Origin: Kordia algicida
Lineage (GTDB): Bacteria; Bacteroidota; Bacteroidia; Flavobacteriales; Flavobacteriaceae
Length of the DNA stretch: 64,000 nucleotides
NCBI RefSeq assembly: GCF_051013375.1
Contig: NZ_CP142125.1
Strand: one strand, 5' to 3'
Shown here: piece by piece, positions 26,535 through 35,268 of the stretch
How the letters are laid out: every line of letters starts with the position of its first letter
Position numbering within the stretch: the first letter of the stretch is position 1
The notes under the pieces: generated by a model
The model's database searches: none
What the model saw: only the letters and a program-made list of their open reading frames with translations
What the model was told of the DNA's origin: nothing
Position numbers and translations under genes: made by a program

Positions 26535-29500
26535 TCAATAATCCGTTTCCAGTGGAATCTTAAATGAAATCTTCGTTCCTGCTAAAGTAGCATCTTTTTT
26601 AGACATGTCTTCAATTTTTAGCGTATTATGACCTGCCAACGACTCAATTCGTTCTTTGGTAACTTGCAATGCCATCGATTGATGATCGGTTTTTGGCTTG
26701 TTTTGTTGCGATTGCTGAATGCCAATTCCGTTGTCAAGTATGGTTGCGTATAAAAATTTAGTGTCGGTGGTAAATTGCACTTTCAATTCGCCAGATCGTT
26801 GCAGCGGCATGATTCCGTGACGAATAGCATTTTCTACAAACGGTTGAATCAACATTGGTGGAATTAATACTTCTTCAGGATCGAGATCAGATTTTAAATC
26901 AATTTGATAGGCAAAATCTTTGCTCGCCATCAAACGTTCTACTTCTACATAGTTTTTTAAAGTTTTGATTTCTTGCGCAAGCGTAATTGTATCTTTTCTA
27001 GAATTTGTTAACGTTTCTCGAAGCAATACCGCAAAGGTATTGATCGTTTTGTCCATCTTTGTAATATCGTTTCTACTCATGCCCTTTATCCCATTTAACA
27101 CATTGAAAATAAAGTGCGGATTCATCTGTAAGCGCAATGCTTTTTGTTCTAGTGAAAGCAAATGATTTTCCAATTGCAAACGTTCGCGAATGGCACGGTT
27201 TTTAGCTTTTACTCGTTTGATGTATGAATAGATGATAAAAAGTACAATCAATCCAAGAATTGTCCATATAATATTTCTAAACCATGTTTTTTTGTACAAC
27301 GGTTGAATGACATGAAATTGAAAGCTAATCGGATCGCTTTCTAGCCAATCTTTATTCCTTGATTGCGCCAAAAAAGTATGATCGCCATAGTCCAAACCAC
27401 CAAATGTAATCTTACTTTCCTGATTCCACGGGCTCCAATTGTTATCGTCAAATTTATGTCGGTATACAATGGCTTCTGGATTGTCCAAATCGACAGAACG
27501 AAATTGAAACGCCATGTTGTTTTCATCTTCAGAGAGTTGTAATTGTTTATCGGAATTTGTCCAAGTTCGTAAATCGATTGAATCTAAACTTTGGTAAGCA
27601 ACTTCAATATTTTCAAAGTGTAATTGCGGTTTTGAGCTTTGTCGTTCGGAAGTAGAAGGTGCGTATTTCGTTAATCCGTAAATCGTTCCAAACCAAAGAT
27701 TTCCTTCACTATCTTTTGTGGTTGCGTTGTGACAGGTTTCAATTCCTAAAAAGCCATCATTTTCGCCGTAATGTACAACGTTGATGATTTCATTTTTCTT
27801 GTTGAGAGTTATTTGATCTACACCACGTTCGCTTCCCGCCCAAAGTGCGCCATTATCATCAAAAACAAGCTGATAAATGTTGTTGGAATAGAGTTCTTTT
27901 TTTCCGCGTAAGCGTTCAAATTTTAAGTTTTTTGATAAGGTAGAAACCCAAATTCCTTTTCCAAAAGTCCCCACATACATGTCGTAATTATGAAAACGAA
28001 TGGTTCCAATAGTAACTTCGCTTCCTGTAACATTTTCTGCGGTAATATGTGTGACATTATTGTTTTTGATATAACCTAAATGTCCTTTGTTTGTAGCATA
28101 CCAAACGCGCCCAGTTTCATCGCGTGCCAAATCGCGAATTGCCAAGTCTTTGACACCTTGTTCTGAACCAAAGGTTTTAAGATTGAATATTTTTTTGCTT
28201 TTGTAATCGTACTGAAAACGGGCAATTCCGTGTGAATACGTAGCAATCCAGATTTCAGAACCGAAGATTTTAATGTTGCGAATCCAATCAGAAGGCAATC
28301 CATTATCAGTGGTAATGGTTGCGGTATAAATGTCTTCTACTTGTTGTGTTTCATACGATATTTCATCTACAATTGTGCTGTCGTACACAATAGAATCACG
28401 CACTTTTCTTTGGTAGAGATAGATTCCTTTTCCTTCTGTTCCTGCCCAAATTCGACCTTCTTTATCATTGGTCAGCGTTTTTACTTTTACATTGAGATAT
28501 TCGCTTGTGGCTTCCTGTTGTTGAATTCCTGTAGAATCAATCGTCATTAAGCCAGATTCAGAAGTGGAAAGCCACAACGTATTTTCTGCATAATGCAACG
28601 CGTAAATACGATTGGCAGTGAGTCCGTTGTTTTTTGTGTAATGTCTAAAGTTGTTTTTTTCATATTTAAACAATCCGCCACCTGACGAACCAATCCACAC
28701 ATTATTTTGTCGGTCTTGAAACGCTTTACGAACGTGATATACAGACAAACCATTTCGTTTTGTGATCGATTTTTCGGCTAAATTATCTGTCAGATTGATG
28801 CGTTTGATACCTTTGTTTGTTGTGTTGATCCACAATTGATCTGCATTTACCAAGCTTATGGTATTGATTTGTGTGACTTCCGAGAGAATTTCAAAACTTT
28901 CTTTGCCATCTTGAAACGCAAAAACACCATCAGAGAAACTCGCGGCAATTAGTTTTTCTTTGTATTGAACGAGAGATTTAAAATCGCCATCCATGATTTT
29001 TTTGAAGCTTCCGTTGTTCGCCAAACGATCTGTTTTCCACAATCCTCTGCGAGAAGCAATCCAAAAAGAAGTTCCGTCAAATAAGAGGTCATTTATTTGT
29101 GTTGAATTGAGAATTGCATTGCAATCTATCGGTTTTGTACCTTCTTTCGCATCGTATTGGTAAATTCCTTTTCGTGTTGCTAGGTACGTGAGTTTATCCG
29201 TATTTTCAATATCATAAACTCGTGGCGTTGTGTATTTGTCAAACGTATTTTTTATACGAACGGAAAGTCCTTGTCGCGTTCCAATGAATAGTGTGTCTTT
29301 GTAAAACTTTAGTGCGTGAATGTAGTTGGAACCCAACCCATTTTTTTCATTCCATACTTTAAAAGAAATTCCATCAAAACGGGCAATTCCACCGCCTTGT
29401 GTTCCAATCCATAAATATCCTAAATCATCTTGTGTAATGGCGTTTACTTGCGATTGTGGCAAACCATCTTTTAATGTAAAGATGCGTAACTGATTGTTTT

Positions 29501-29570
29501 GTGCTGCTGCAAACCATGTTCCAATAATGAAAAGTGTGCGTAGGATGTATGTTTGGGAAACTAATTTCAT
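26535..29570 (-). CDS. Two-component sensor histidine kinase, propeller/Y_Y_Y/LytS type
   Basis: The 1011-residue kinase has a signal peptide, about 14 beta-propeller repeats over residues 25-640 (IWIGTQGGGIARFDG, LWLSTSESGLMTID, VWYATNKGHLGYI), a Y_Y_Y domain near 690-755, one membrane helix near 760-782, the phospho-acceptor motif LQMNPHFIFNVLNGIKG and the ATP lid region PPMLIQPFVENAIRHG. The periplasmic propellers probably read a ligand, and the downstream LytTR regulator is its likely partner. The start lies one base after the stop of the SH3 gene, so the three genes form an operon. Confidence 0.95.
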   Translation of the reverse strand: MKLVSQTYILRTLFIIGTWFAAAQNNQLRIFTLKDGLPQSQVNAITQDDLGYLWIGTQGGGIARFDGISFKVWNEKNGLGSNYIHALKFYKDTLFIGTRQGLSVRIKNTFDKYTTPRVYDIENTDKLTYLATRKGIYQYDAKEGTKPIDCNAILNSTQINDLLFDGTSFWIASRRGLWKTDRLANNGSFKKIMDGDFKSLVQYKEKLIAASFSDGVFAFQDGKESFEILSEVTQINTISLVNADQLWINTTNKGIKRINLTDNLAEKSITKRNGLSVYHVRKAFQDRQNNVWIGSSGGGLFKYEKNNFRHYTKNNGLTANRIYALHYAENTLWLSTSESGLMTIDSTGIQQQEATSEYLNVKVKTLTNDKEGRIWAGTEGKGIYLYQRKVRDSIVYDSTIVDEISYETQQVEDIYTATITTDNGLPSDWIRNIKIFGSEIWIATYSHGIARFQYDYKSKKIFNLKTFGSEQGVKDLAIRDLARDETGRVWYATNKGHLGYIKNNNVTHITAENVTGSEVTIGTIRFHNYDMYVGTFGKGIWVSTLSKNLKFERLRGKKELYSNNIYQLVFDDNGALWAGSERGVDQITLNKKNEIINVVHYGENDGFLGIETCHNATTKDSEGNLWFGTIYGLTKYAPSTSERQSSKPQLHFENIEVAYQSLDSIDLRTWTNSDKQLQLSEDENNMAFQFRSVDLDNPEAIVYRHKFDDNNWSPWNQESKITFGGLDYGDHTFLAQSRNKDWLESDPISFQFHVIQPLYKKTWFRNIIWTILGLIVLFIIYSYIKRVKAKNRAIRERLQLENHLLSLEQKALRLQMNPHFIFNVLNGIKGMSRNDITKMDKTINTFAVLLRETLTNSRKDTITLAQEIKTLKNYVEVERLMASKDFAYQIDLKSDLDPEEVLIPPMLIQPFVENAIRHGIMPLQRSGELKVQFTTDTKFLYATILDNGIGIQQSQQNKPKTDHQSMALQVTKERIESLAGHNTLKIEDMSKKDATLAGTKISFKIPLETDY

Positions 29571-29571
29571 G

Positions 29572-30414
29572 TTAGTTTGCTGTTTTTCGTTTGTAGAATT
29601 CTTTTGAAAATTCTGGTACTAATTTCGTGCCATTCCATTCGTAATAGCGAGACATACTTTTAGATTCTGTCCAACCTGTCACTTCGTCTACCGTATCACT
29701 TACTTCTTTGGTAAATAAAATAGAAGGTTGTTCATTAGCTGGATTTGTAGTAAAAGTAAATGTTTCCGATTCTGAATACAAAGCATCTCCACTAACAGAA
29801 AGATGTGCCACAAACACCAATTCGTTTACATCATTGATAAAAAAATAAGTATTGCCATTTTCAGCACCGCAAGAATCTCCATAATGCTGAATTCTCAATA
29901 TATGCTGAACATTATACAGTTGGTGATTATCTTCTATAAATGCAGCAACACTAGCGCCATAAAGTTGCATACTACTTTCAGAATAGGCATGATAGCTTGT
30001 TCCTGTGACCATTCTGATGAGAAGTTCTTCCCTATTTTTCTTAGAAGTATGCTTTCTAAAATAAAAACTTTGAGCTTCTTTTTTGATCGATTTACTTGCA
30101 ATAAATTGTCCTGGAATATACCCTTTCAGGTTGTTATATTGTACTTTATACCAAGGCATTTTATGATTGCCATTTTCAAATATAATATCCGTTTTAGCAA
30201 GAATCGTTACATTAAAACCAATACGCAAACGGGTCATTTCTTTGGAAGAAGTGTTTGGTGCTGCACGCAGGTTTACATTATCTCCAAATAATGGATAGGT
30301 GTTCCCAATTTTAAATTCTTGATCTAACGCGAGATATTCAATGCTTTGTGCATGAAGTACTGTAGCACAAAATATAAATAAGAAGAATAGTGTTTTTACA
30401 TAAGACGTCTTCAT
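29572..30414 (-). CDS. Exported SH3-domain protein
   Basis: The 280-residue protein starts MKTSYVKTLFFLFIFCATVLHAQ, a signal peptide, and has a bacterial SH3 domain at about residues 38-105 (NVNLRAAPNTSSKEMTRLR, PWYKVQYNNLKGYIPGQFI). The C-terminal 160 residues are beta-rich and unrecognised. Bacterial SH3 domains often bind peptidoglycan or peptides. It is first in the operon with the sensor kinase, one base apart, and may present or modify what the kinase senses. Seventeen upstream in-frame codons are ignored because the signal peptide starts here. Confidence 0.85.
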   Translation of the reverse strand: MKTSYVKTLFFLFIFCATVLHAQSIEYLALDQEFKIGNTYPLFGDNVNLRAAPNTSSKEMTRLRIGFNVTILAKTDIIFENGNHKMPWYKVQYNNLKGYIPGQFIASKSIKKEAQSFYFRKHTSKKNREELLIRMVTGTSYHAYSESSMQLYGASVAAFIEDNHQLYNVQHILRIQHYGDSCGAENGNTYFFINDVNELVFVAHLSVSGDALYSESETFTFTTNPANEQPSILFTKEVSDTVDEVTGWTESKSMSRYYEWNGTKLVPEFSKEFYKRKTAN

Positions 30415-30418
30415 AAAA

Positions 30419-30426
30419 CAAATATA
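30419..30426 (-). promoter_or_regulatory. -7 element directly before the SH3-kinase-regulator operon
   Basis: Minus-strand TATATTTG fits TAnnTTTG and ends only four bases before the chosen ATG. If used, the transcript would be leaderless or nearly so. Confidence 0.4.
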
Positions 30427-30531
30427 GGTTAAAATTTGGTGTTGGTATTTGATTTTTTTAAGCATCTAAAAGCGTCACTTCGACTAGAAAATCAATAGAA
30501 GTTGACGTTTTTTATTTCAGTAATAAAGCGA

Positions 30532-30571
30532 GCTATGTGAATCAACTAATTTTTAAATTAATTCACATAGC
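30532..30571. repeat. Hairpin downstream of the 30591 lipoprotein gene
   Basis: GCTATGTGAAT and ATTCACATAGC pair perfectly around an 18-base AT-rich loop. There is no strong T tract, so it is a possible terminator or mRNA end-stabilising hairpin. Confidence 0.5.
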
Positions 30572-30590
30572 ATAAGCAATTGTTATAAGG

Positions 30591-31640
30591 TTAAAGCTGT
30601 GTATAATACCGTTGATTGTCAAATTCTGTACGAACATATGATAACGGATTGTTACGTTGCATCATTGGTTTCATTACACAAACTACGGTAGTTTTTCCTT
30701 TGATGATGAGTTTGTCGCCAGATTTATAAGCTTTCCATCTAAATTGTTCTACAGGAATTCCCATGTCTTTGATAATTTTGCCGTACTTATCGTTGTCGTC
30801 AACCCAGTCCATAATCGCTTCCGGACTTGTCAATGAAGGTGCTTCTTCATCGCCTGAAAAATCTATTTCCCAACGTACAGGAATATTGAATTTATACGAA
30901 AATGCTTCTCCAGGCTCTTCTTCTTCCTTTGTTCTGATTGCGTCTAACCAATGAATATCTTCTAAAGGATATTTACGAATGAATTGTTTTGATAAATCAA
31001 CATTTCCTGGCGATTGTGCTGTTGGATAATATCCGTAAAATACTTTGGCTAAGAAATGCTTTTGAAACTGTCCGTTAAAAACCGTTGCATGTGGCGTTGC
31101 AAAAACTTTTGGCTGATGATTTGCCGTAAAAGTTTGCTTTAATATTTGTAACAACTGCTGATTTTTTCCAAGTTCAGAAGTATGAAATACCAATTTACTA
31201 TTTTCTGACAATACATTTTTAAGTTTTGGTAATTTGTCTTCTTTTAAACAATTGAGTAGTGATTCTTGTGATAATAGATCACCGTGAATTGTTGTTTCTA
31301 ACGAAAGTCCTTTTTTAGAGTTTCCTTTATTTACTATGTGAATCTCGCTATAATCTTGATTGTTATGATTTTTATTCAACCAAGCAATGATTTCTTGTAA
31401 TGAAAAAGCATCGTCTACAATCGTATAATCCAATTCTTGAAAATGATTTTTAGCGTCTTTATAATACGTGCTAGAACCTTTGTCATATCCTGCAATAAAC
31501 ACAACCGATTGTTGCGAAGCTACCTTTTCACTTTCGTTCATTGCGGTTAAATTGTCTGTGTTTTCTTTTGGGGAACATGCAAAAACAAATGCTAATACAA
31601 GTCCCATGAATGTTGCCATTTTAAGTGCTTTTGTTTTCAT
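30591..31640 (-). CDS. Lipoprotein of unknown function
   Basis: The 349-residue protein has a lipoprotein signal with Cys22 (LAFVFACSPKEN). The middle part (about 45-200) reads as an alpha/beta domain: VVFIAGYDKGSSTYYKD, EIHIVNKGNSKKGLS and SKLVFHTSELGKNQQLL. It resembles the outline of a DUF4347-like or hydrolase-type fold, but no catalytic motif is obvious. The C-terminal half has FSYKFNIPVRWEIDFSGDEE and a positively charged end. The function is unknown. Small open frames lie upstream on the same strand. Confidence 0.75.
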   Translation of the reverse strand: MKTKALKMATFMGLVLAFVFACSPKENTDNLTAMNESEKVASQQSVVFIAGYDKGSSTYYKDAKNHFQELDYTIVDDAFSLQEIIAWLNKNHNNQDYSEIHIVNKGNSKKGLSLETTIHGDLLSQESLLNCLKEDKLPKLKNVLSENSKLVFHTSELGKNQQLLQILKQTFTANHQPKVFATPHATVFNGQFQKHFLAKVFYGYYPTAQSPGNVDLSKQFIRKYPLEDIHWLDAIRTKEEEEPGEAFSYKFNIPVRWEIDFSGDEEAPSLTSPEAIMDWVDDNDKYGKIIKDMGIPVEQFRWKAYKSGDKLIIKGKTTVVCVMKPMMQRNNPLSYVRTEFDNQRYYTQL

Positions 31641-31755
31641 AGTGTTGTGATGTTTTATGTTAATTATTTAATGATTTAAAGACTCAATGATTGAATAATT
31701 CAATCGTTAATCTTACAATCTTTTAATCTTTTAAAAGTTTAATCAGTTTTGAAAA

Positions 31756-31860
31756 TCAGCCCGAATAATCTCCATCTGCTTTCGGATTGAAATTACTATC
31801 TGTATTGCAATTAAAAACCCACTCTTTAATACATTTCTGATAGTACTTTTTGACAGCCAT
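31756..31860 (-). CDS. Possible 34-residue small protein
   Basis: The peptide starts MAVKKYYQKCIKEWVFNCNT and ends DGDYSG. It lies 42 bases downstream of the 71-residue frame at 31903-32118 and in the same reading frame beyond its stop, so it could be a coupled small gene or the tail of a gene broken by a stop codon. No family is recognised. Confidence 0.35.
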   Translation of the reverse strand: MAVKKYYQKCIKEWVFNCNTDSNFNPKADGDYSG

Positions 31861-31902
31861 CAAAAAGATTCGGACTGTTTTCTCCCAACTAACCAACCTA
31901 AT

Positions 31903-32118
31903 TTATCTTTTTAATACCATAGAAGCTTCTTGTCGTATAGGCAGCGTGATGTGTTGTAAGCGCATTTGTTTTGCCAATGCCGGACTCGAAATCCATCTGC
32001 CTTCTTGAAATAAGGCTACGGTGTTTATTTTTCCTTCGCCATCAAACTGCATTTTGATTTGCGAATAGATATTCAAATATTTTTGAATCATTTTTGTTGC
32101 TGTTAAATCGTACCACAT
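31903..32118 (-). CDS. Possible small protein of 71 residues
   Basis: The frame reads like a real protein (YLNIYSQIKMQFDGEGKI, LFQEGRWISSPALAKQM, ITLPIRQEASM), with an even mix of charged and hydrophobic residues. A shorter start at residue 10 (MIQKYLNIYS) is possible. It is divergent from the gene at 32404 and is followed closely by the 34-residue frame. No function can be given. Confidence 0.45.
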   Translation of the reverse strand: MWYDLTATKMIQKYLNIYSQIKMQFDGEGKINTVALFQEGRWISSPALAKQMRLQHITLPIRQEASMVLKR

Positions 32119-32180
32119 TTGATGTTTGTTTTAAAATGTTTATCTTTTTTGTTGTGATTAAGATGACTTTGTTTCTTAAT

Positions 32181-32195
32181 TACATTTCAAATGTA
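32181..32195. promoter_or_regulatory. Perfect palindrome, possible operator
   Basis: TACATTTCAAATGTA is a 7+1+7 perfect palindrome in the divergent spacer between the genes at 31903 and 32404. Confidence 0.35.
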
Positions 32196-32226
32196 GTAGC
32201 AACTTCGCGCTTTTTTGGAGTGCTTT

Positions 32227-32260
32227 TAGAATTCGTTAGTGTTAAACTAGAATTCGTTGT
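32227..32260. repeat. Direct repeat with 21-base period
   Basis: TAGAATTCGTTAGT (32227-32240) and TAGAATTCGTTGT (32248-32260) stand 21 bases apart start to start, two helical turns, in the same divergent spacer. Such spacing suits a DNA-binding protein that docks on one face. Confidence 0.5.
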
Positions 32261-32356
32261 AATTTTTGGAAATTCAATTTTCTTCCCCTAACCAAAACAG
32301 TCTTTTTCCTATATAAAATCAGCTTTTAAACTCTTACACAAGGTTTTACGCCAAAG

Positions 32357-32364
32357 TATTTTTG
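32357..32364 (+). promoter_or_regulatory. -7 element upstream of the gene at 32404
   Basis: TATTTTTG fits TAnnTTTG, 39 bases before the ATG. The -33 box is not clear. Confidence 0.4.
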
Positions 32365-32403
32365 CGCTAAGAAATAATATAACCTAAAAACTAGAAAAAA
32401 ATC

Positions 32404-33864
32404 ATGGGAACAATTAAATCAACTTGGGCAGGAACGCCCATTACGTTAGACGATCAGATAGAAGATGCCGTTTGGGCAGGAGCGCAAGACAAAAAAATGG
32501 CTTTTGATGGCGGATTTATGCTTGCTAAAAATGATGCAAAGTATTTGTATGTTATTTTAGATGTAATTAAAGATACGCACAACGATCCTACAGGCGACTA
32601 TTTTTGGTTTACGTTTGATAGAAACCGAAACAAAGCCATTACTCCAAATTATGATGTGAATTACGGAACCTATCCTGGAAATCCTAATAAAATTGGACGC
32701 CAATATTACAAAGGAGCGGGAAGATGGACAGGTTTGTTAAACGAAGAACAAAAATCAGAATGCAGAAGTACATTCGGAACTTCCCCAAATTCTGACACGC
32801 CACATAGAATCTGGAAATTCCGATTTAGACTTACCGATTTAAAAGTCAACTTATTATGGTGGTGGTTTAGCTCATACACAAAATTTGGTTTTAGAGTACA
32901 TTCAAAAACACCAAATTTAAATTACGATACGCCAACCAACTTTTTTAGAGATTTCTCAAAGTTACACACGCTGTATTTTTCCAGAAAACCATCTATTTCA
33001 AGTAGCGATTTAGGACCAATTATGGGAAGTGTCGGATTGATTCCAACAACAAAAATTAACGCATCAGGACGCGCTACAACAGCTTCCAATTATTTTATTC
33101 ATGCGCAAAATGCCGCTTTTGGTGGACGATTGAACGTGATTGGAAACCGCACAAAAATGGATCAGTTGCCAGGAATAGGAGCAAAAAAGTATAAAGTTTT
33201 CCACCGAAAAGGAGCTTCTGGCGGATTTTCTGAGTTTGTGACTTCTTGGTATAATTACAAATGGAATGGTTCTGATTATGTACTCGAAGCCGCTTCCGCA
33301 GATAGCAATAATTTTTATAAAATGCCAAGTGCAGGTGTCGATTATTCAATTGATGATTTACTGTTTCAGTTCAATTCTACAAAGCTCAGTACAGGAATAC
33401 ATCAGTTTAAAGTGAAATTTTATAACAATGCAGGAACGGAAGTTGGTGCCACAAATCCAGAGCAAATTTTAACGATGTATATCGATAATAATGTTCCAGA
33501 AGTAAGTATCAATTCTGTAAAATATAAAAATGCTGAAGTTGGCGCATGTGGAATTGTGAATCTTCAAAATCCTACAGATAAAATAGATATTGATTTTGAA
33601 GCTTTTGATAAAGAAGGAAATTTACTCGATTATAGTTTGCGAGCTCGTTGGGGCGAAGGCGATTCTCAAAGTATTGTGTACAAAAAGTATAATGCGGCAA
33701 CAACACCAGGAAATTGGAATGGAAGTCATCATATTTTAGGAAGTTTTAATGCACAGACGACGTGTGCACATTCGTTTAATATTTATGCAAGAGCTAGAAC
33801 AACAAATGGTTATGGTTATATCGGCAAAAATAGTACGTATCGATATGTGACGATTATTAAGTAA
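32404..33864 (+). CDS. Beta-rich protein with CBM9/DOMON-like N-terminus, no signal peptide
   Basis: The 486-residue protein begins MGTIKSTWAGTPITLDDQIE without any export signal. Residues 1-190 resemble the carbohydrate-binding CBM9/DOMON outline: ITLDDQIEDAVWAGA, AKYLYVILDV, DYFWFTFDRNRN and FGFRVHSK. The middle part (about 200-350) has Trp/Tyr-rich strands (FVTSWYNYKWNGSDYVLEAA), and the end (365-486) looks like an Ig-type domain (INSVKYKNAEVGAC, SFNIYARARTTNGYGYIG). A sugar-binding or adhesion role is only suggested. The stop codon overlaps the end of a miniature repeat. Confidence 0.7.
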   Translation: MGTIKSTWAGTPITLDDQIEDAVWAGAQDKKMAFDGGFMLAKNDAKYLYVILDVIKDTHNDPTGDYFWFTFDRNRNKAITPNYDVNYGTYPGNPNKIGRQYYKGAGRWTGLLNEEQKSECRSTFGTSPNSDTPHRIWKFRFRLTDLKVNLLWWWFSSYTKFGFRVHSKTPNLNYDTPTNFFRDFSKLHTLYFSRKPSISSSDLGPIMGSVGLIPTTKINASGRATTASNYFIHAQNAAFGGRLNVIGNRTKMDQLPGIGAKKYKVFHRKGASGGFSEFVTSWYNYKWNGSDYVLEAASADSNNFYKMPSAGVDYSIDDLLFQFNSTKLSTGIHQFKVKFYNNAGTEVGATNPEQILTMYIDNNVPEVSINSVKYKNAEVGACGIVNLQNPTDKIDIDFEAFDKEGNLLDYSLRARWGEGDSQSIVYKKYNAATTPGNWNGSHHILGSFNAQTTCAHSFNIYARARTTNGYGYIGKNSTYRYVTIIK

Positions 33865-34157
33865 CGTCAGTTCGATATAATTAATTCAATTTATATTCTT
33901 AGTAAGTTTAGAAAACTTCTACATAAAACCACGTTTTCTATTTTTTTATTTTCGTTTTCTTTGCTTACCCAAAGAAAAGAAACAAAAGAAAGGGAACTTT
34001 TCCAGAGGTATTTTTAGTTTTTCTCTTAGGGAAAAACTAAAACCGCATGAATTTTTCTAAATTTTCTCCAAGGCTTCAAAAATTTTTAACGAAAAATTCC
34101 TGCTATACTACGGAAAAGAAAAGGATCAAATTAACTTTTTTATATCGAAAACACTTT
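33863..34157. mobile_element. Miniature inverted-repeat element, short form
   Basis: The left end AACGTCAGTTCGATATAA overlaps the stop codon of the preceding gene. The right end, read on the other strand, is AAGTGTTTTCGATATAA. The interior, with TTTCGTTTTCTTTGCTTACC, AGAAAGGGAACTTTTC and ACGAAAAATTCCTGCTATAC, matches the copy at 42080-42446 in the same orientation but lacks two segments found there. No coding capacity is present. Confidence 0.75.
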
Positions 34158-34181
34158 AAGTAATTTAATTCAATAGAAAAA

Positions 34182-34258
34182 AGGTTGTCTAAAAAGTTAA
34201 AAAAATGCCAAACTGAATCAAGTTCAGAATGACGGTTTCCATTTTTTTTAGACAACCT
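34182..34258. terminator. Long hairpin after the gene at 34291 (minus), with nested palindrome
   Basis: AGGTTGTCTAAAAA and TTTTTTAGACAACCT form a stem of about 14 pairs. Within the loop, CTGAATCAAGTTCAG (34213-34227) is a separate palindrome that recurs at 42198. The A/T tracts on both sides fit a bidirectional terminator. Confidence 0.55.
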
Positions 34259-34290
34259 CTTTCTGTTATGTACGGCGATTTGAAACCGAT

Positions 34291-34662
34291 TTATTTTTCT
34301 TCTCTATTCACCAAATCCATGGAAAACGCTGGTAAGCAAATTGCCAAATATTCGCAATCCTCATCAAACGGATTGGAATATTGTACACGCGTATTTTTTT
34401 CTATTTTGATAGATTGTCCAGCTTCTAGGATAATGGTTTCATCATCAATGATAAATTGTTTTTTCCCTTTAATGATGTATGTGAATTCATCAAATTCAGG
34501 AGTTTGAAACGGTTCACTCCATTTTGGTGGCGCAATCATATGAGCAATACTTACGTCTGAATTTCCATCAGTAGCATTACCAAAATGTTCTTCAATTAGT
34601 TTTCCATCTGTGGTTGGAACGACAAATGGTTTCTTTTGAACGTGATATTTTTTATTGTGCAT
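34291..34662 (-). CDS. Cupin-domain protein
   Basis: The 123-residue protein is a single cupin barrel: the first motif region is HMIAPPKWSEPFQTPEFDEF and the second is ILEAGQSIKIEKNTRVQYSN. The metal-binding pattern is partly degenerate (a His in HMIAPP and Glu residues in PEFDEF are visible), so catalytic activity is unsure and a sugar- or acid-binding role is possible. It overlaps the upstream lipoprotein gene by 11 bases, so both belong to the same transcript as the ATPase gene. Confidence 0.8.
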   Translation of the reverse strand: MHNKKYHVQKKPFVVPTTDGKLIEEHFGNATDGNSDVSIAHMIAPPKWSEPFQTPEFDEFTYIIKGKKQFIIDDETIILEAGQSIKIEKNTRVQYSNPFDEDCEYLAICLPAFSMDLVNREEK

Positions 34663-35242
34663 CTTTTTCTTCTGTTTTTGGCGTTTCTTCGTGTTCCCAA
34701 TTAATCATAAATTGCTTGATTTTTGCTGCATCAGGAATTTGAATCGCATCAATGTTCAATTTCATATCATAACGTAAATCTTCTGGAAGTTCTTTTTTAT
34801 CAATCATAAAATATTCGTCTCCAACTGCCGTAATCACTAAGTTGTTAAGCGTGTTGTGAATATATTTTATTTTATAATTTTCACGAATATCTTTAAAAGT
34901 ACTGTTTAAAGAAACACCTTTTTCGGTTTTAAAACGCGGATCGTGAATTTGAATCGTTTTTATTTTTTCATTTTCGTCGTGTTGTTGTCTTGGCGTTAGC
35001 GTAAATAATTGTTTTCCGCCTTTTTCATAAATCAAATATTTATCTGTGCCAGCTTGTACATAATCGCCTTCCCCTATGCGTTTTACAAGAGAATCATTAG
35101 CAAAGACAGAATCTAATTGCTTTACGGTAATGTCTTTGTGAAGTTTTCCAACTTGATTTTTTTGAATCAAAAACGGATTTTCTTTTTCAGTACAGCTTGC
35201 CAAACAAGCGATTATAAGTCCAAGGAATAAGGATTTTTTCAC
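34652..35242 (-). CDS. Lipoprotein of unknown function in ATPase operon
   Basis: The 196-residue protein starts MKKSLFLGLIIACLASCTEK, a lipoprotein signal with Cys17. The mature part has DITVKQLDSVFANDSLVKR, ends of strands such as KYLIYEKGGKQLFTLTPRQ and a C-terminal acidic tail. No family is recognised. It begins 26 bases after the HerA-like ATPase gene and its end overlaps the cupin gene by 11 bases. Confidence 0.75.
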   Translation of the reverse strand: MKKSLFLGLIIACLASCTEKENPFLIQKNQVGKLHKDITVKQLDSVFANDSLVKRIGEGDYVQAGTDKYLIYEKGGKQLFTLTPRQQHDENEKIKTIQIHDPRFKTEKGVSLNSTFKDIRENYKIKYIHNTLNNLVITAVGDEYFMIDKKELPEDLRYDMKLNIDAIQIPDAAKIKQFMINWEHEETPKTEEKDAQ

Positions 35243-35268
35243 GTAATTTTCAGTTTAAGTATTTTATA

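Noticed and set aside
32094..32291. 65-codon plus-strand frame in the spacer before 32404
   Set aside because: It is very Phe/Val/Leu-rich low-complexity sequence that covers the palindrome and direct repeat; it is more likely regulatory spacer than a gene.
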